Below are positions 1-9,268 of a stretch of DNA of 32,303 nucleotides, one piece after another. The position numbers were made by a program, and so were the translations under genes. The stretch spans positions 1 to 32,303 of the forward strand of contig JANTHP010000012.1 in the NCBI GenBank assembly GCA_024762395.1, given 5' to 3'. This DNA is from Anaerolineae bacterium (GTDB taxonomy: Bacteria; Chloroflexota; Anaerolineae; Promineifilales; Promineifilaceae). Each line of letters starts with the position of its first letter. Position 1 is the stretch's first letter. The notes beneath the pieces are model-generated. The model was not told the DNA's origin and made no database searches. It saw nothing but the letters and a program-made list of their open reading frames with translations.

Positions 1-14
1 ACCCAAAGAAAAAC

Positions 15-117
15 GTAACTATTCAGGTGTACCCTTAGATTTGTCAAATTTAGTCTGGTAAACGCCTGGTCATGCTGAAAAATTTGACAAATCTTCCTGG
101 CAGCGCTGTATAGTTAC
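15..117. repeat. ~100-bp inverted-repeat element (GTAACTA...TAGTTAC ends, internal AGATTTGTCAAATTT/AAATTTGACAAATCT arms)
   Basis: Arms visible directly; related copies at 17692-17780 and at 32260-32301 (partial). Confidence 0.65.
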
Positions 118-130
118 AGAAAAACAATAC

Positions 131-310
131 TTTTTTCGCATCGCCAAAGGTTCTGTGTACGAAGTGGTTAGTTTGATGGTGATGATGGGCAAACGCAACT
201 TTCTTAATAAAGATAGTTATCGAGAATACCGCCGTGAAGCCAACGAAATCGCCGCCATGCTCACAGCCTTATCAAACACGCCCTCTAGCTCTAGCTCCCG
301 CTCTAGCTAA
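131..310 (+). pseudogene. 5'-truncated four-helix-bundle (S23/23S rRNA intervening-sequence-protein-like) C-terminal fragment
   Basis: Frame from 131 reads FFRIAKGSVYEVVSLMVMMGKRNFLNKDSYREYRREANEIAAMLTALSNTPSSSSSRSS*, resembling the family C-terminus. Upstream in frame is the repeat at 15-117 and a stop at 59-61, with no start codon. Confidence 0.55.
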
Positions 311-323
311 TACCGGAGGTATT

Positions 324-1271
324 ATGAACGATAAAGTAGCCGTCATTGCAATTGGCGGCAATTCATTAATTCAAGATAAAGCGCACAAAAGTGTGCAAGA
401 CCAGTATGACGCGGCGAATGCTACAACAAAGCATATCGCCAAAATGATTAAGCAGGGCTGGAATGTAGCTATTGCGCATGGCAATGGGCCGCAAGTTGGC
501 TTTATTTTGCGGCGGTCGGAATTAGCGGCAAATGAACTGCATGAGGTTCCACTGGATGTGTGTGGTGCGGATACGCAAGGGGCAATTGGTTATGCCTTGC
601 AGCAGACGCTTTACAATCATTTTCAGGATATGGGTATTGATAAAGAGGTGACAACTGTCGTCACCCAGGTTGAGGTGGGCGCCGACGATCCGGCTTTTCA
701 AAATCCGACAAAGCCGATTGGTTCGTTTATGGACGAGGCGCAGGCAATGTCTCGCCGCGACAATGATGGCTGGGATGTGGTAGAAGACGCCGGACGCGGT
801 TGGCGCCGTGTAGTGGCTTCGCCGCTGCCAAAACGGATTGTTGAAGAAACGGCCGTCAAACATCTCATCTCGGCTGGCATCAGTGTCATCACCGTAGGCG
901 GCGGCGGTATCCCCGTTGTGGCTGAAAACGGCAAGCTCAAAGGCGTGCCGGCCGTGATTGACAAGGATTTCGCATCGGCCCTGTTAGCGAACCGGATTGG
1001 CGCGGATTTATTCGTCATCAGTACGGCCGTTGAGAAAGTCGCCCTCAACTTCGGCAAACCCAACGAACAGTGGCTGGATAAAATGAGTCTGGCCGAAGCC
1101 AAAGCGTATCTGGCCGAAGGCATCCACTTTGCCAAAGGCAGCATGGCCCCCAAAATCCAGGCCGCCATCAACTTCCTGGAGCGCGGTGGAACCCATGTCA
1201 TCATCACCGACCCGCAGAACATCGAACGGGCGCTGAACGGCGAAACAGGAACGCATATTGTAGTCGAATAG
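324..1271 (+). CDS. arcC: Carbamate kinase
   Basis: ATG at 324 preceded by GGAGG; MNDKVAVIAIGGNSLIQD..., AHGNGPQVG, VITVGGGGIPV, VIDKDFASALLA are carbamate kinase signatures. Confidence 0.93.
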   Translation: MNDKVAVIAIGGNSLIQDKAHKSVQDQYDAANATTKHIAKMIKQGWNVAIAHGNGPQVGFILRRSELAANELHEVPLDVCGADTQGAIGYALQQTLYNHFQDMGIDKEVTTVVTQVEVGADDPAFQNPTKPIGSFMDEAQAMSRRDNDGWDVVEDAGRGWRRVVASPLPKRIVEETAVKHLISAGISVITVGGGGIPVVAENGKLKGVPAVIDKDFASALLANRIGADLFVISTAVEKVALNFGKPNEQWLDKMSLAEAKAYLAEGIHFAKGSMAPKIQAAINFLERGGTHVIITDPQNIERALNGETGTHIVVE

Positions 1272-1350
1272 TCAGGTAGTCGGGTAGTCGGGTAGTCCGA
1301 CTACCCGGCCACATGACTACCAGACTGCGTAACTACAGGACTACACAACT
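1260..1350. repeat. GTAGTCGG octad array followed by its reverse-complement array (inverted array)
   Basis: gtagtcga-atagtcag-gtagtcgg-gtagtcgg-gtagtc then cgactaccc...gactacc...aactacaggactac; the first unit contains the arcC stop codon. Confidence 0.75.
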
Positions 1351-2610
1351 ATGGATCACGTAAAACATCTCAAATGCCTCATCTGCGGCAAGGAATACGC
1401 GACGGATGAGATTGAGTACATTTGCCCCGATCACGGCAACGAAGGCATTGTGGATGTACGTTACGATTACGACCTGATCAAGACGCGCATCAGCAAGGAA
1501 AGCCTGGCCGCCAATGATGATTACACCATCTGGCGCTACAAACCGCTGCTGCCCATCGAAGCAGACGCGGCCGTACCGCCGCTCTCTATCGGCTGGACGC
1601 CGCTGTATGACGCACCCCGCTTGGCCGAGAAGTTGGGATTGAAGCACGTGTGGGTGAAGGATGACGGCCGTCTCCCCACCGCCAGTTTCAAAGACCGGGC
1701 CAGCGCCATCGCGGTTGTTAAGGCACAAGAGCAAAACGCCGACATCATCACCACCGCCAGCACCGGCAACGCGGCGGCGGCTTTGAGCGGCATCTGCGCC
1801 AGCATGGAGCAGCCCAACGTCATTTTTGTACCTGAAGCCGCGCCCCCGGCCAAAATCGCCCAACTGCTGGTCTATGGATCAACGGTGATGCTGGTTAAAG
1901 GGACGTATGACGATGCTTTTGAGCTTTGCCTGGAAGCGGCGGCTGAGTATGGCTGGTACAACCGCAACACGGCCTACAATCCTTATATGACCGAGGGGAA
2001 GAAAACGGCCGTTTACGAAATCTGCGAACAACTCAACTGGAACGCCCCCGACGCCATCTTCGTCAGCGTAGGCGACGGCTGCATCATCGGCGGGCTGCAC
2101 AAAGGGCTGAAAGATTTGCTGGCGTTAGGTTGGATAGACCATATACCGCGCATCTACGGCGTACAGGCCGAAGGCAGCGCCTTCATGTACGAAGCGTGGC
2201 GCGATGGCGAAGATGTACTGACCAAAGCGCCCGTTTCCGGCAAAACCGTTGCCGACAGCATCAGCGCCGGATTGCCCAGGGATAGGATTAAGGCGTTAGC
2301 GGCCGTCACCGAAACCAACGGCGCCTACATCTGCGTCAGCGACGACGAAATCCTGACCGCCATCCCCAACCTGGCGCGCGGCGTCGGCGTCTTTGCCGAA
2401 CCGGCCGGGGCCGCCGCCTACGCCGGACTGGTCAAAGCGGCTGCCGACGGCCTCGTCAGCGCCGACGACCGCATCGTCGTCCTCAACACAGGCAATGGCC
2501 TCAAGGACATCAAAGGCGCGATGAAATCCGTCGAGATGGTCGGCACAACACCCAACCGCGTTGAAACCAATCTAGCTGACCTGAAACAGGTCATGCAAGA
2601 AATCAAATAA
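1351..2610 (+). CDS. Threonine synthase-like PLP-dependent enzyme
   Basis: N-terminal zinc-ribbon-like CLICGKEY...CPDHG; PLP lysine region PTASFKDRAS; STGNAAAALSG; fold-type II PLP enzyme. Confidence 0.85.
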   Translation: MDHVKHLKCLICGKEYATDEIEYICPDHGNEGIVDVRYDYDLIKTRISKESLAANDDYTIWRYKPLLPIEADAAVPPLSIGWTPLYDAPRLAEKLGLKHVWVKDDGRLPTASFKDRASAIAVVKAQEQNADIITTASTGNAAAALSGICASMEQPNVIFVPEAAPPAKIAQLLVYGSTVMLVKGTYDDAFELCLEAAAEYGWYNRNTAYNPYMTEGKKTAVYEICEQLNWNAPDAIFVSVGDGCIIGGLHKGLKDLLALGWIDHIPRIYGVQAEGSAFMYEAWRDGEDVLTKAPVSGKTVADSISAGLPRDRIKALAAVTETNGAYICVSDDEILTAIPNLARGVGVFAEPAGAAAYAGLVKAAADGLVSADDRIVVLNTGNGLKDIKGAMKSVEMVGTTPNRVETNLADLKQVMQEIK

Positions 2611-2612
2611 TT

Positions 2613-2677
2613 TAAGATTAAAGATTGACGATTGGATTGCATATTCAATCATTAATCTCTAATCGTCAATCTTTTTT
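2613..2677. repeat. Heptad-periodic inverted array (AAGATTGACGATTGGATT / AATCATTAATCTCTAATCGTCAATCTT)
   Basis: Inverted arms ending in TTTTTT; may act as a terminator. Confidence 0.65.
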
Positions 2678-2688
2678 AAGGAAATATT

Positions 2689-4182
2689 ATGAGCGATTTA
2701 ATTGATTTAACCATTCACAGCGAAGAAGCATTAGAACACGCCGTTCAGCGCGCGCGCGAACGCAACATCATCATCCCCACCTTCAAGCAGCAGCGTAACC
2801 CGGAACTCATTCCCGACGCGATCAAAGAAAAACTGGCCGACGTCGGCTTGTGGGACTTAAACCCGCTCAACCTGTTCCGCATCACCTGGCATAACGAACC
2901 CAAAGAAAAAGGCGGGAAATATGGCGGCGTCAACTACATCGTCTTCCCGCCCGAACTAACCGGCGTCAACGCCAAAATCGTCATGCTCATCGGCAAATGG
3001 TTCCCCACCGGAGCGCACAAAGTCGGCGCCGCCTTCGGCTGCCTCGTCCCGCGCCTCGTCACCGGCCAATTCGACCCCACCACGCAAAAAGCGGTCTGGC
3101 CCAGCACCGGCAACTACTGCCGCGGCGGCGCTTACGATTCCAACCTGCTGGCCTGCGAATCCATCGCCATTTTACCCGAAGGGATGAGCCAGGAACGGTT
3201 CGACTGGCTGGCCTCCGTTGCCGGCGAAACGATCAAAACCCCCGGCACCGAAAGCAACGTCAAAGAAATCTTCGACAAATGCTGGGAACTACGCGAATCA
3301 GGCGAAGATTTGGTCATCTTTAACCAGTTCGATGAATTTGGCAACTACCTGTGGCACTATGAAATTACCGGCCCGGCAATGATGGAAGTATTAGATAAGG
3401 TAATGGGACCAAACGACACCTTCCGCGCAACCGTCTCCAACACCGGCTCCGGCGGCACCATTGCCTGCGGCGATTACATGAAAGAACAATTCCCCACCAG
3501 CAAAGTCGTCGCCAGCGAAGCACTGCAATGCCCCACCCTGCTGCAAAACGGCTTCGGCGCGCACCGTATCGAAGGCATCGGCGACAAACATGTGCCCTGG
3601 ATTCACAACGTCCAGAACACCGACTTCATCACCGCCATTGACGACAACGATCCGATGGCCTTGATTCGCCTCTTCAACGAACCGGCGGGGCAGGAATACC
3701 TGGTTTCGCAAGGCGTCCCGGCCGATTTCGTGGAAAAATTGCCACTGTTGGGCATCTCCAGCGTCGCCAACCTGCTCGCTTCCATCAAAATCGCCAAATA
3801 CTACGAGATGACGGATGAAGATGTCATCATCACGGTGGCGACGGATTCGATGGAAATGTACGAAAGCCGTCTGGTTGAGTTGACCGAAGAAGAAGGCGAG
3901 TTCACGCCAATGAAAGCGGCGGCGGCGTTTGCCCGTAGTTTGCAGGGCATCAGCACCGATTACATGCAGGAATTGACTTTTGTGGACAAAAAACGGGTTC
4001 ACGACCTGAAATACTTCACCTGGGTGGAACAGCAGGGTAAAACCTACGAAGAAATCCAGGCGCAGTGGTATGACCGCAATTATTGGAAATCCATTCACGG
4101 CCATGTAGATGAGATGGATGCGTTGATTGATGCGTTTAATGAACGTGTCGGTCTGCTACAAAAGTTGTTGGACGAGGAATAA
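2689..4182 (+). CDS. PLP-dependent enzyme, cysteine synthase/threonine synthase-type fold
   Basis: GAHKVGAAFGCL lysine region, STGNYCRGGAYDSNLLA, SNTGSGGTIACGDYMKE glycine-rich loop. Confidence 0.8.
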   Translation: MSDLIDLTIHSEEALEHAVQRARERNIIIPTFKQQRNPELIPDAIKEKLADVGLWDLNPLNLFRITWHNEPKEKGGKYGGVNYIVFPPELTGVNAKIVMLIGKWFPTGAHKVGAAFGCLVPRLVTGQFDPTTQKAVWPSTGNYCRGGAYDSNLLACESIAILPEGMSQERFDWLASVAGETIKTPGTESNVKEIFDKCWELRESGEDLVIFNQFDEFGNYLWHYEITGPAMMEVLDKVMGPNDTFRATVSNTGSGGTIACGDYMKEQFPTSKVVASEALQCPTLLQNGFGAHRIEGIGDKHVPWIHNVQNTDFITAIDDNDPMALIRLFNEPAGQEYLVSQGVPADFVEKLPLLGISSVANLLASIKIAKYYEMTDEDVIITVATDSMEMYESRLVELTEEEGEFTPMKAAAAFARSLQGISTDYMQELTFVDKKRVHDLKYFTWVEQQGKTYEEIQAQWYDRNYWKSIHGHVDEMDALIDAFNERVGLLQKLLDEE

Positions 4183-4186
4183 TCGT

Positions 4187-4220
4187 AGATTGGTCAAATT
4201 TTTTCAAATTTGACCAATCT
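4187..4220. repeat. Post-stop hairpin AGATTGGTCAAATTT-TTTC-AAATTTGACCAATCT
   Basis: 15-bp perfect stem five bases after the stop of the preceding CDS. Confidence 0.75.
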
Positions 4221-4231
4221 TCTTGACAGTG

Positions 4232-4268
4232 AAAAAGGGCTGTGGAATGCTGTTCCACAGCCCTTTTT
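4232..4268. terminator. Bidirectional Rho-independent terminator between convergent genes
   Basis: AAAAA-GGGCTGTGGAA-TGCTG-TTCCACAGCCC-TTTTT; 11-bp perfect stem. Confidence 0.92.
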
Positions 4269-4277
4269 GTCTTTGCG

Positions 4278-5570
4278 TTACTCTTTCAAAAGCGCCGGCA
4301 GGAAGATATTCTCATTCAAAGGCGGCGGCGCATCCATGCCATGCGGGCCGCTGCCTGTCGGTTGGGTGGCATGGCAGACGGTGCAGGTTTCTAATGTACC
4401 GGCGTGTCCTTGCAAGCCGACAAACTTGATGCCGTCGCGCGGTTCGCGGCTGGGGGCGATGGCGTGGGGGCTGTCATGACACGCTTCGCAGTAGATGCCG
4501 CCATGCTCTTTGGACATGCGGTACAAGGGTTGATCCTGGTCATAAGCGCCGCTGTCGTGACAATCGTCGCAGCGGGGTTCGCTTAACCAGGGACTGTTGT
4601 TCTGTGAGACTTGTTCCATACCGCCGTGACAATCGTCGCATTCCATTCCGGACATGGACATTGTGCCGCGTAAACATTGGGTTTGCGGGCCTGGATGGCA
4701 GTTGTAACAACCGTCCAGGTTGTCGGTTACTTCGCCGGCGTGTTTGTTGTGGATGGCATTGGAGAGGCTGGGAATGCCGGGTAATCCGGGTTCACCCAGG
4801 GCATTGGATTCATGGCATTCGGCGCACAGGATGGGGCGGCGATCCATCAGGGGGCCTTCATGGCCGGGAGGATATTCGTCCATGTTTTCCATGTCGTGCA
4901 GGGTGAGGATATTGGTGTCTACGCGGCCGGTGGCGATGCCTTCGATGCCGCCGTCGTAATGGCAGTTGTCGCAGTTAAGTTCGGTGGAGACGGGGGCGAC
5001 GGTGGTGGTGCGGGCCAATTCGACGCCGGTTTCTACGTCATAGGCAATGACGGTGGCTAGCTGGTAGGGATCGCGGACGCCGGGCGCGCTGTCGCTGAAT
5101 TCGGTCAGGGGGATGCCTTCGGCTTCGAAATGGTCGCCGCGTAAATCCATTGTGTCGGCTAAGCCTTTGCCGGTTAAACCGACGTTTGGGGGCAGGTCTA
5201 CGCCGAATAGCTGCTGATCGTAGTCCCAAAAGTTGGATTTGCCGACGGAGTAGGTGTTGTCGGCGAATTCGTAGACGATTTCTACGCCTTCGGTGATGAT
5301 TTGGGGCGGGTCGCCGATTTGGACGAGCTGTGCCCAAAGGGTGTTGTAGGGGGGCAGGACGGCCAAGTCCTGAAAATCGGGGTTGTAGCAGTGCATGCCT
5401 AAATCGTTCCAACTGAGGATGATGTAGTCGCCGTCTGTTTGGGTGCTGGTGACGTCTGGCGGTTTGGCTTCGAGATCAGGTTGTGTGAGTACGGCCGTTC
5501 CCACTCCCACAACCACGATTATCATCAATGCCGCCATAAACCATTGTTTCCACTTCCTTAAATTTTCCAT
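4278..5570 (-). CDS. Secreted multiheme c-type cytochrome (7 CXXCH)
   Basis: Start MENLRKWKQW after GGAGGAAATTAAG; N-terminal hydrophobic signal; CDNCH, CAECH, CYNCH, CDDCH x2, CEACH, CTVCH; N-terminal LSWNDLGMHCYNPDFQ domain. Confidence 0.88.
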   Translation of the reverse strand: MENLRKWKQWFMAALMIIVVVGVGTAVLTQPDLEAKPPDVTSTQTDGDYIILSWNDLGMHCYNPDFQDLAVLPPYNTLWAQLVQIGDPPQIITEGVEIVYEFADNTYSVGKSNFWDYDQQLFGVDLPPNVGLTGKGLADTMDLRGDHFEAEGIPLTEFSDSAPGVRDPYQLATVIAYDVETGVELARTTTVAPVSTELNCDNCHYDGGIEGIATGRVDTNILTLHDMENMDEYPPGHEGPLMDRRPILCAECHESNALGEPGLPGIPSLSNAIHNKHAGEVTDNLDGCYNCHPGPQTQCLRGTMSMSGMECDDCHGGMEQVSQNNSPWLSEPRCDDCHDSGAYDQDQPLYRMSKEHGGIYCEACHDSPHAIAPSREPRDGIKFVGLQGHAGTLETCTVCHATQPTGSGPHGMDAPPPLNENIFLPALLKE

Positions 5571-5603
5571 CTTAATTTCCTCCAAAATCAATGCTGGACA
5601 CTA

Positions 5604-5687
5604 GCGTTTTGTATCTATACAAGTGATAATCACTTCTTCCAAAGGTATTAGCCAAAGCCATGATGTTGGTAAGTGACTGTCACCTCC
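5604..5687. promoter_or_regulatory. Inverted-repeat regulatory or mobile element with GTGAYWRTCAC dyads
   Basis: AGTGATAATCACTT ... AAGTGACTGTCACCT upstream of the 7-heme cytochrome start; related to 15667-15760. Confidence 0.5.
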
Positions 5688-5695
5688 GGTTACCA

Positions 5696-7405
5696 TCAAT
5701 CATCGTCCGGACTGTCACCATTGGCGTGACAAGCGACGCAGTTATGGGAATAGTTACTTACTTCGTCATGTTCTGCATCCTCTTCGGCATAGTTATGACA
5801 GGCTGTACAAGTGTAACTGGCCGTATCGCCGCCAGGATGGCAGGTGGCGCAATCGCCATTTGCTCCTTCGTGGTTAAGTGGAAATGTGTGATCAAATGAA
5901 GCGCCATCCCATGTATCGGTGTTGTGGCAATCGGAACATTGACCGGCGAAGTGGTTAGACGGCCGTGCATGGCAAGACTGACAATCTGTTAACCCATTAT
6001 GGCTAAAGTTCACATTATGGAAATTGCCCGTGTCAACATGACAGGCACTGCATGCACCGCCGTAGTGATTGGCCGGGGGCGTATGACAAGCCGAACAATC
6101 CGTGCCGCCAATGGTGGCGTGGTTGAAGGTGGCATTGCTAAAGTTGCTGGTATCGCTGTGACAAGCAGTGCATGCGCCGCCGTAATGATTGGCCGGAGGT
6201 GCATGACAAGCCGAACAATCCGTGCCGCCGATGGTGGCGTGGTTAAAGGTGGCATTGCTAAAGTTGCTGGTATCGCTGTGGCAGGCAGTGCATGCGCCGC
6301 TGTAATGGCCTGCCGGCGCTGTGTGACAGGCTGCGCAATCCGTGCCGCCGATAGTGGCATGGTTAAAAGTGGCGTTACGGAAGTTGCTGGTATCGCTGTG
6401 GCAGGCGCTGCAAGCGCCGCTGTAATGGCCTGCCGGCGCTGTGTGGCAGGCTGCGCAATCTGTGCCGCCGATGGTAGCGTGGTTAAAAGTAGCATTGGCG
6501 AAGTTTTCGGTGTCGGAATGGCAGGCGCGGCATTCGCCATCATAATGGTTGGCTGGCGGCGTGTGGCAAGCCGCACAGTCGTTATCGCCGATGAAGCTGT
6601 GGTCGTAGTTGACGTCTTGCCACCCGCTGATATTATGACAAGTGGCGCAGTCGGCGCCATAAAGGCCATTGTGGGAATCATCCTGGGTGTGACAAGTAAT
6701 ACAGGCTGTATCTGTCCCCTGATATGAGCCGCCGCTGTGGCAAGTTTCGCAACTTATCTCGGCATGACCACCGCTCAACGGGAAAAAGCTGTGATCAACG
6801 GAACCTTCAGGAAAGGGAACCATGCGGGAATCCGCCAGGCTGTTGGTTCCGGAGGCTGTGGAAACAGTTGAATTGTCTGCAACAATCGGCCGTTCGTTTT
6901 CCGGGGCAATGGCGCTGATGGCGGCAGTGGGGTTGGGAGCGGTTAAGGCTAACTGAATGGATTGGGATTTGGCGATAAAAGCGAGTACGGCCGTTTCCCC
7001 TTCCCCATCTTTAATTCCATCCGCCAACGCAATCGCCCGCTCCGTTAGCGCCATCAGCCTGGCTTGCAAAGCAGGCTGTGTTTCTGCCGGCGCTGCGGTA
7101 ACGGCCGTTACCGCATGATCCAACGCCCTATCGAGGTAAGTCAAAGCAATTAACTCATGTTCTGTGCCCAGCGACGCTTCTAAATCATCCAGGCGGCGTT
7201 CCAATAAATTAAGAAAAACCGCAGCCCGCTCAGCCGCGTCAACGTTAAAAGCCAATCCCCACTGCTGCTCTGACCATAATTGAGCCGGAAACAACCAACT
7301 TCCCGGCAAAAACGGGGCTTTCCCAGCCATGACGTAGGTTGCAGTCCCGCCAACAACGCCAACAAACAACAACAAAGCGAATGAAATCAAAAAAAATCGT
7401 CGCAT
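5696..7405 (-). CDS. 18-heme c-type cytochrome with N-terminal DUF5667-like helical region
   Basis: Signal MRRFFLISFALLLFVGVV; 18 CXXCH motifs; 40-aa repeats NATFNHATIGGTDCAACHTAPAGHYSGACSACHSDTS. Confidence 0.87.
   Translation of the reverse strand: MRRFFLISFALLLFVGVVGGTATYVMAGKAPFLPGSWLFPAQLWSEQQWGLAFNVDAAERAAVFLNLLERRLDDLEASLGTEHELIALTYLDRALDHAVTAVTAAPAETQPALQARLMALTERAIALADGIKDGEGETAVLAFIAKSQSIQLALTAPNPTAAISAIAPENERPIVADNSTVSTASGTNSLADSRMVPFPEGSVDHSFFPLSGGHAEISCETCHSGGSYQGTDTACITCHTQDDSHNGLYGADCATCHNISGWQDVNYDHSFIGDNDCAACHTPPANHYDGECRACHSDTENFANATFNHATIGGTDCAACHTAPAGHYSGACSACHSDTSNFRNATFNHATIGGTDCAACHTAPAGHYSGACTACHSDTSNFSNATFNHATIGGTDCSACHAPPANHYGGACTACHSDTSNFSNATFNHATIGGTDCSACHTPPANHYGGACSACHVDTGNFHNVNFSHNGLTDCQSCHARPSNHFAGQCSDCHNTDTWDGASFDHTFPLNHEGANGDCATCHPGGDTASYTCTACHNYAEEDAEHDEVSNYSHNCVACHANGDSPDDD
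6060..6600 (-). repeat. In-frame 120-bp (40-aa) tandem repeats within the cytochrome CDS
   Basis: Near-identical sequence recurs every 120 bp (alternate 60-bp lines), ~4-5 copies. Confidence 0.9.
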
Positions 7406-7420
7406 ATTCCCACCTTTGAA

Positions 7421-7465
7421 GTAACTGGTAAACGGTAATCGGATTACTGCTTACTGCTTACTTTT
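7421..7465. repeat. Heptad array GTAACTG-GTAAACG-GTAATCG-GATTACT-GCTTACT-GCTTACT
   Basis: Read directly; contains the stop codon of the minus-strand flavoprotein. Confidence 0.75.
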
Positions 7466-8808
7466 ACCGCCTGCTGTTTTTGATTCAATCCTATCCAGAA
7501 CTGTTGGATATTTTTCTTTAATGCCTGACCGCCAATAGAAAAATCAGGATGTACTTCGCGGAAATTAATTCGGTTTTCGATGATGTAACGCAGGGGATCG
7601 GCCGTGCTTTGGTCGCCAACGAGCAGCGCGCCTACCAGATAGTCGCCATCCATTACCAGCCGGACGGTATTGGCGCCATCTTCCGACCAGGCGCTGGCGT
7701 AATGGCGCGGGTAGGTGTACCAGACTTCGGATGAGCCGCGCGACAGGAATTGTAAAATCTCGGCCTCATCCGCATCGCCGTTACGCCGAGGATTGATTTG
7801 CCCCATTGTGGTGATATGAAGCCCGAAGAGCAGGCAGGCGTTGAACGGACTGCCTTTTTCATACTCGTGTTTCTCGCCGACCATGTTTAAGGCGGCCGCA
7901 TGTCCCTCGGCGACGGCGCTGGGCCATAAAATGTCGAGCATGTGCTGTTTTGTCCATGAGTCGTAGACTTGGGCGCAGTCGCCGGCGGCGTAGACGCCGC
8001 GCACGTTGCTCTGCATGGTTTGGTCTACCAGAATGGCCCGGTCGGTTTGGATGGGGGTGTTTTGAATGAGATCGAGTAACGGCCGTACCCCAATCGCTAC
8101 GCCCACAATGTTGCACTTAAATTCCTCCCCAGTTTTCAACCGCACTGCCCGCACCCGGCCGCGACGGTCGCCCAGAATCTCTGCAACTTCGGTGTTGTAA
8201 TGAATGGCGACGCCATGATGACGCATCCGCTCTTCCAAAATTTTGGCTTCCGTGTCGTTAAAAACCTTGCCCCACAGCCGGTCGCGGCGCAGGAAGTAGT
8301 GGGTGTCTACGCCATGATGGGCTAATCCCTCTGTCATTTCTAGCGCGGTGATGCCGCCGCCAATAACGATGGCGCGCCGCCGCCGTTTGGCCTGTTTCAT
8401 CAATGCTTTGGTTCCGTCCAGGGTGTCCAGGTAATGAACGCCTTTCAAATCTGCGCCGGGATAAGGGGGCGGTACGGCCCGCGCGCCGGTAGCGATGAGG
8501 AGGCGATCGTAGGGAAGGATACGGCCGTCTTTCAAACGCACTTCCTGCCTGTCCACATTGAGGGAAACGGCCGTGCCAAACAACAAATTCAACCGCATCT
8601 GCTGATACCACTCCGGCTGGCGGGCAAACACCTGCCGCCGGGGAATTTCATTGATGAAAAGATACGCCAAACCGGGTCGGGAATACATCGGATACGGCTC
8701 CGCGCTCACAATCGTCACGTCTCCAAACGGATCGTGTTGGCGAATGGTTTCCGCGGCCGTGACGCCGGCAGCGCCATTGCCAATGATTAAATAGCGAAGT
8801 GGTTGCAT
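7444..8808 (-). CDS. NAD(P)/FAD-dependent oxidoreductase
   Basis: YLIIGNGAAGVTAAETIR FAD motif, AIVIGGGITALEMTEGL second Rossmann motif, GVYAAGDCAQV. Confidence 0.9.
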   Translation of the reverse strand: MQPLRYLIIGNGAAGVTAAETIRQHDPFGDVTIVSAEPYPMYSRPGLAYLFINEIPRRQVFARQPEWYQQMRLNLLFGTAVSLNVDRQEVRLKDGRILPYDRLLIATGARAVPPPYPGADLKGVHYLDTLDGTKALMKQAKRRRRAIVIGGGITALEMTEGLAHHGVDTHYFLRRDRLWGKVFNDTEAKILEERMRHHGVAIHYNTEVAEILGDRRGRVRAVRLKTGEEFKCNIVGVAIGVRPLLDLIQNTPIQTDRAILVDQTMQSNVRGVYAAGDCAQVYDSWTKQHMLDILWPSAVAEGHAAALNMVGEKHEYEKGSPFNACLLFGLHITTMGQINPRRNGDADEAEILQFLSRGSSEVWYTYPRHYASAWSEDGANTVRLVMDGDYLVGALLVGDQSTADPLRYIIENRINFREVHPDFSIGGQALKKNIQQFWIGLNQKQQAVKVSSKQ

Positions 8809-8815
8809 ATTTTGG

Positions 8816-8877
8816 GGAAGATTGAAGATTGGAGACTGGTGATTTGAACCAATCTCTAATCTCTAATCTCCAGTTCC
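8816..8877. repeat. Heptad inverted array (GATTGGAGACTGGTGATT / AATCTCTAATCTCTAATCTCCAGTT)
   Basis: Read directly; encodes the C-terminus and stop of the ferredoxin CDS. Confidence 0.75.
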
Positions 8878-9189
8878 CTCCAATACGAATCGGTTTACCA
8901 ACAATGAATGCACCTGCGTTTCCCATCGCAGCGTACCACGCGGACAAACATTGATGCAGTTGCCGCAGGTGATGCAGGTTGGATCGTCAACCGGGAGGCC
9001 GCGATGGGCGTAATCGCGCACAGGAATGCCTACCGGGCAGTTATAGCCGCAGACGCCGCACTGCACGCAGCGGCTGGCGTCGGGAACAACACGCCCCAAC
9101 CGGGCCAATTCATCCTGGGAAAGGACTGGCCGATCAGAATCTGAGGTTGGCGCTTTGAATAATGAACGAAAAAAGCTTTCTTTTGCCAT
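8863..9189 (-). CDS. 4Fe-4S dicluster ferredoxin-like protein
   Basis: CVQCGVCGYNCPVG and CITCGNCINVCPRG motifs. Confidence 0.88.
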   Translation of the reverse strand: MAKESFFRSLFKAPTSDSDRPVLSQDELARLGRVVPDASRCVQCGVCGYNCPVGIPVRDYAHRGLPVDDPTCITCGNCINVCPRGTLRWETQVHSLLVNRFVLEGTGD

Positions 9190-9268
9190 ATTAGAGTCGT
9201 GTATCTTTTCTATAGTCGCTTAAAGAGAGAAAAGGTAACGGGGCAATCATGAATGTCCAGTCCCACTG

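Noticed and set aside
522-1256. Minus-strand ORFs opposite arcC
   Set aside because: No start context or domain; shadow of a confident CDS.
234-1271. Longer carbamate kinase starting at 234
   Set aside because: The first 30 residues come from the out-of-frame 4HB tail; ATG 324 has a clear GGAGG site.
5999-6727. 242-aa plus-strand ORF (MAKVHIMEIARVNMTG...)
   Set aside because: Antisense shadow of the repetitive 18-haem cytochrome; CXXCH logic on the minus strand explains the sequence.
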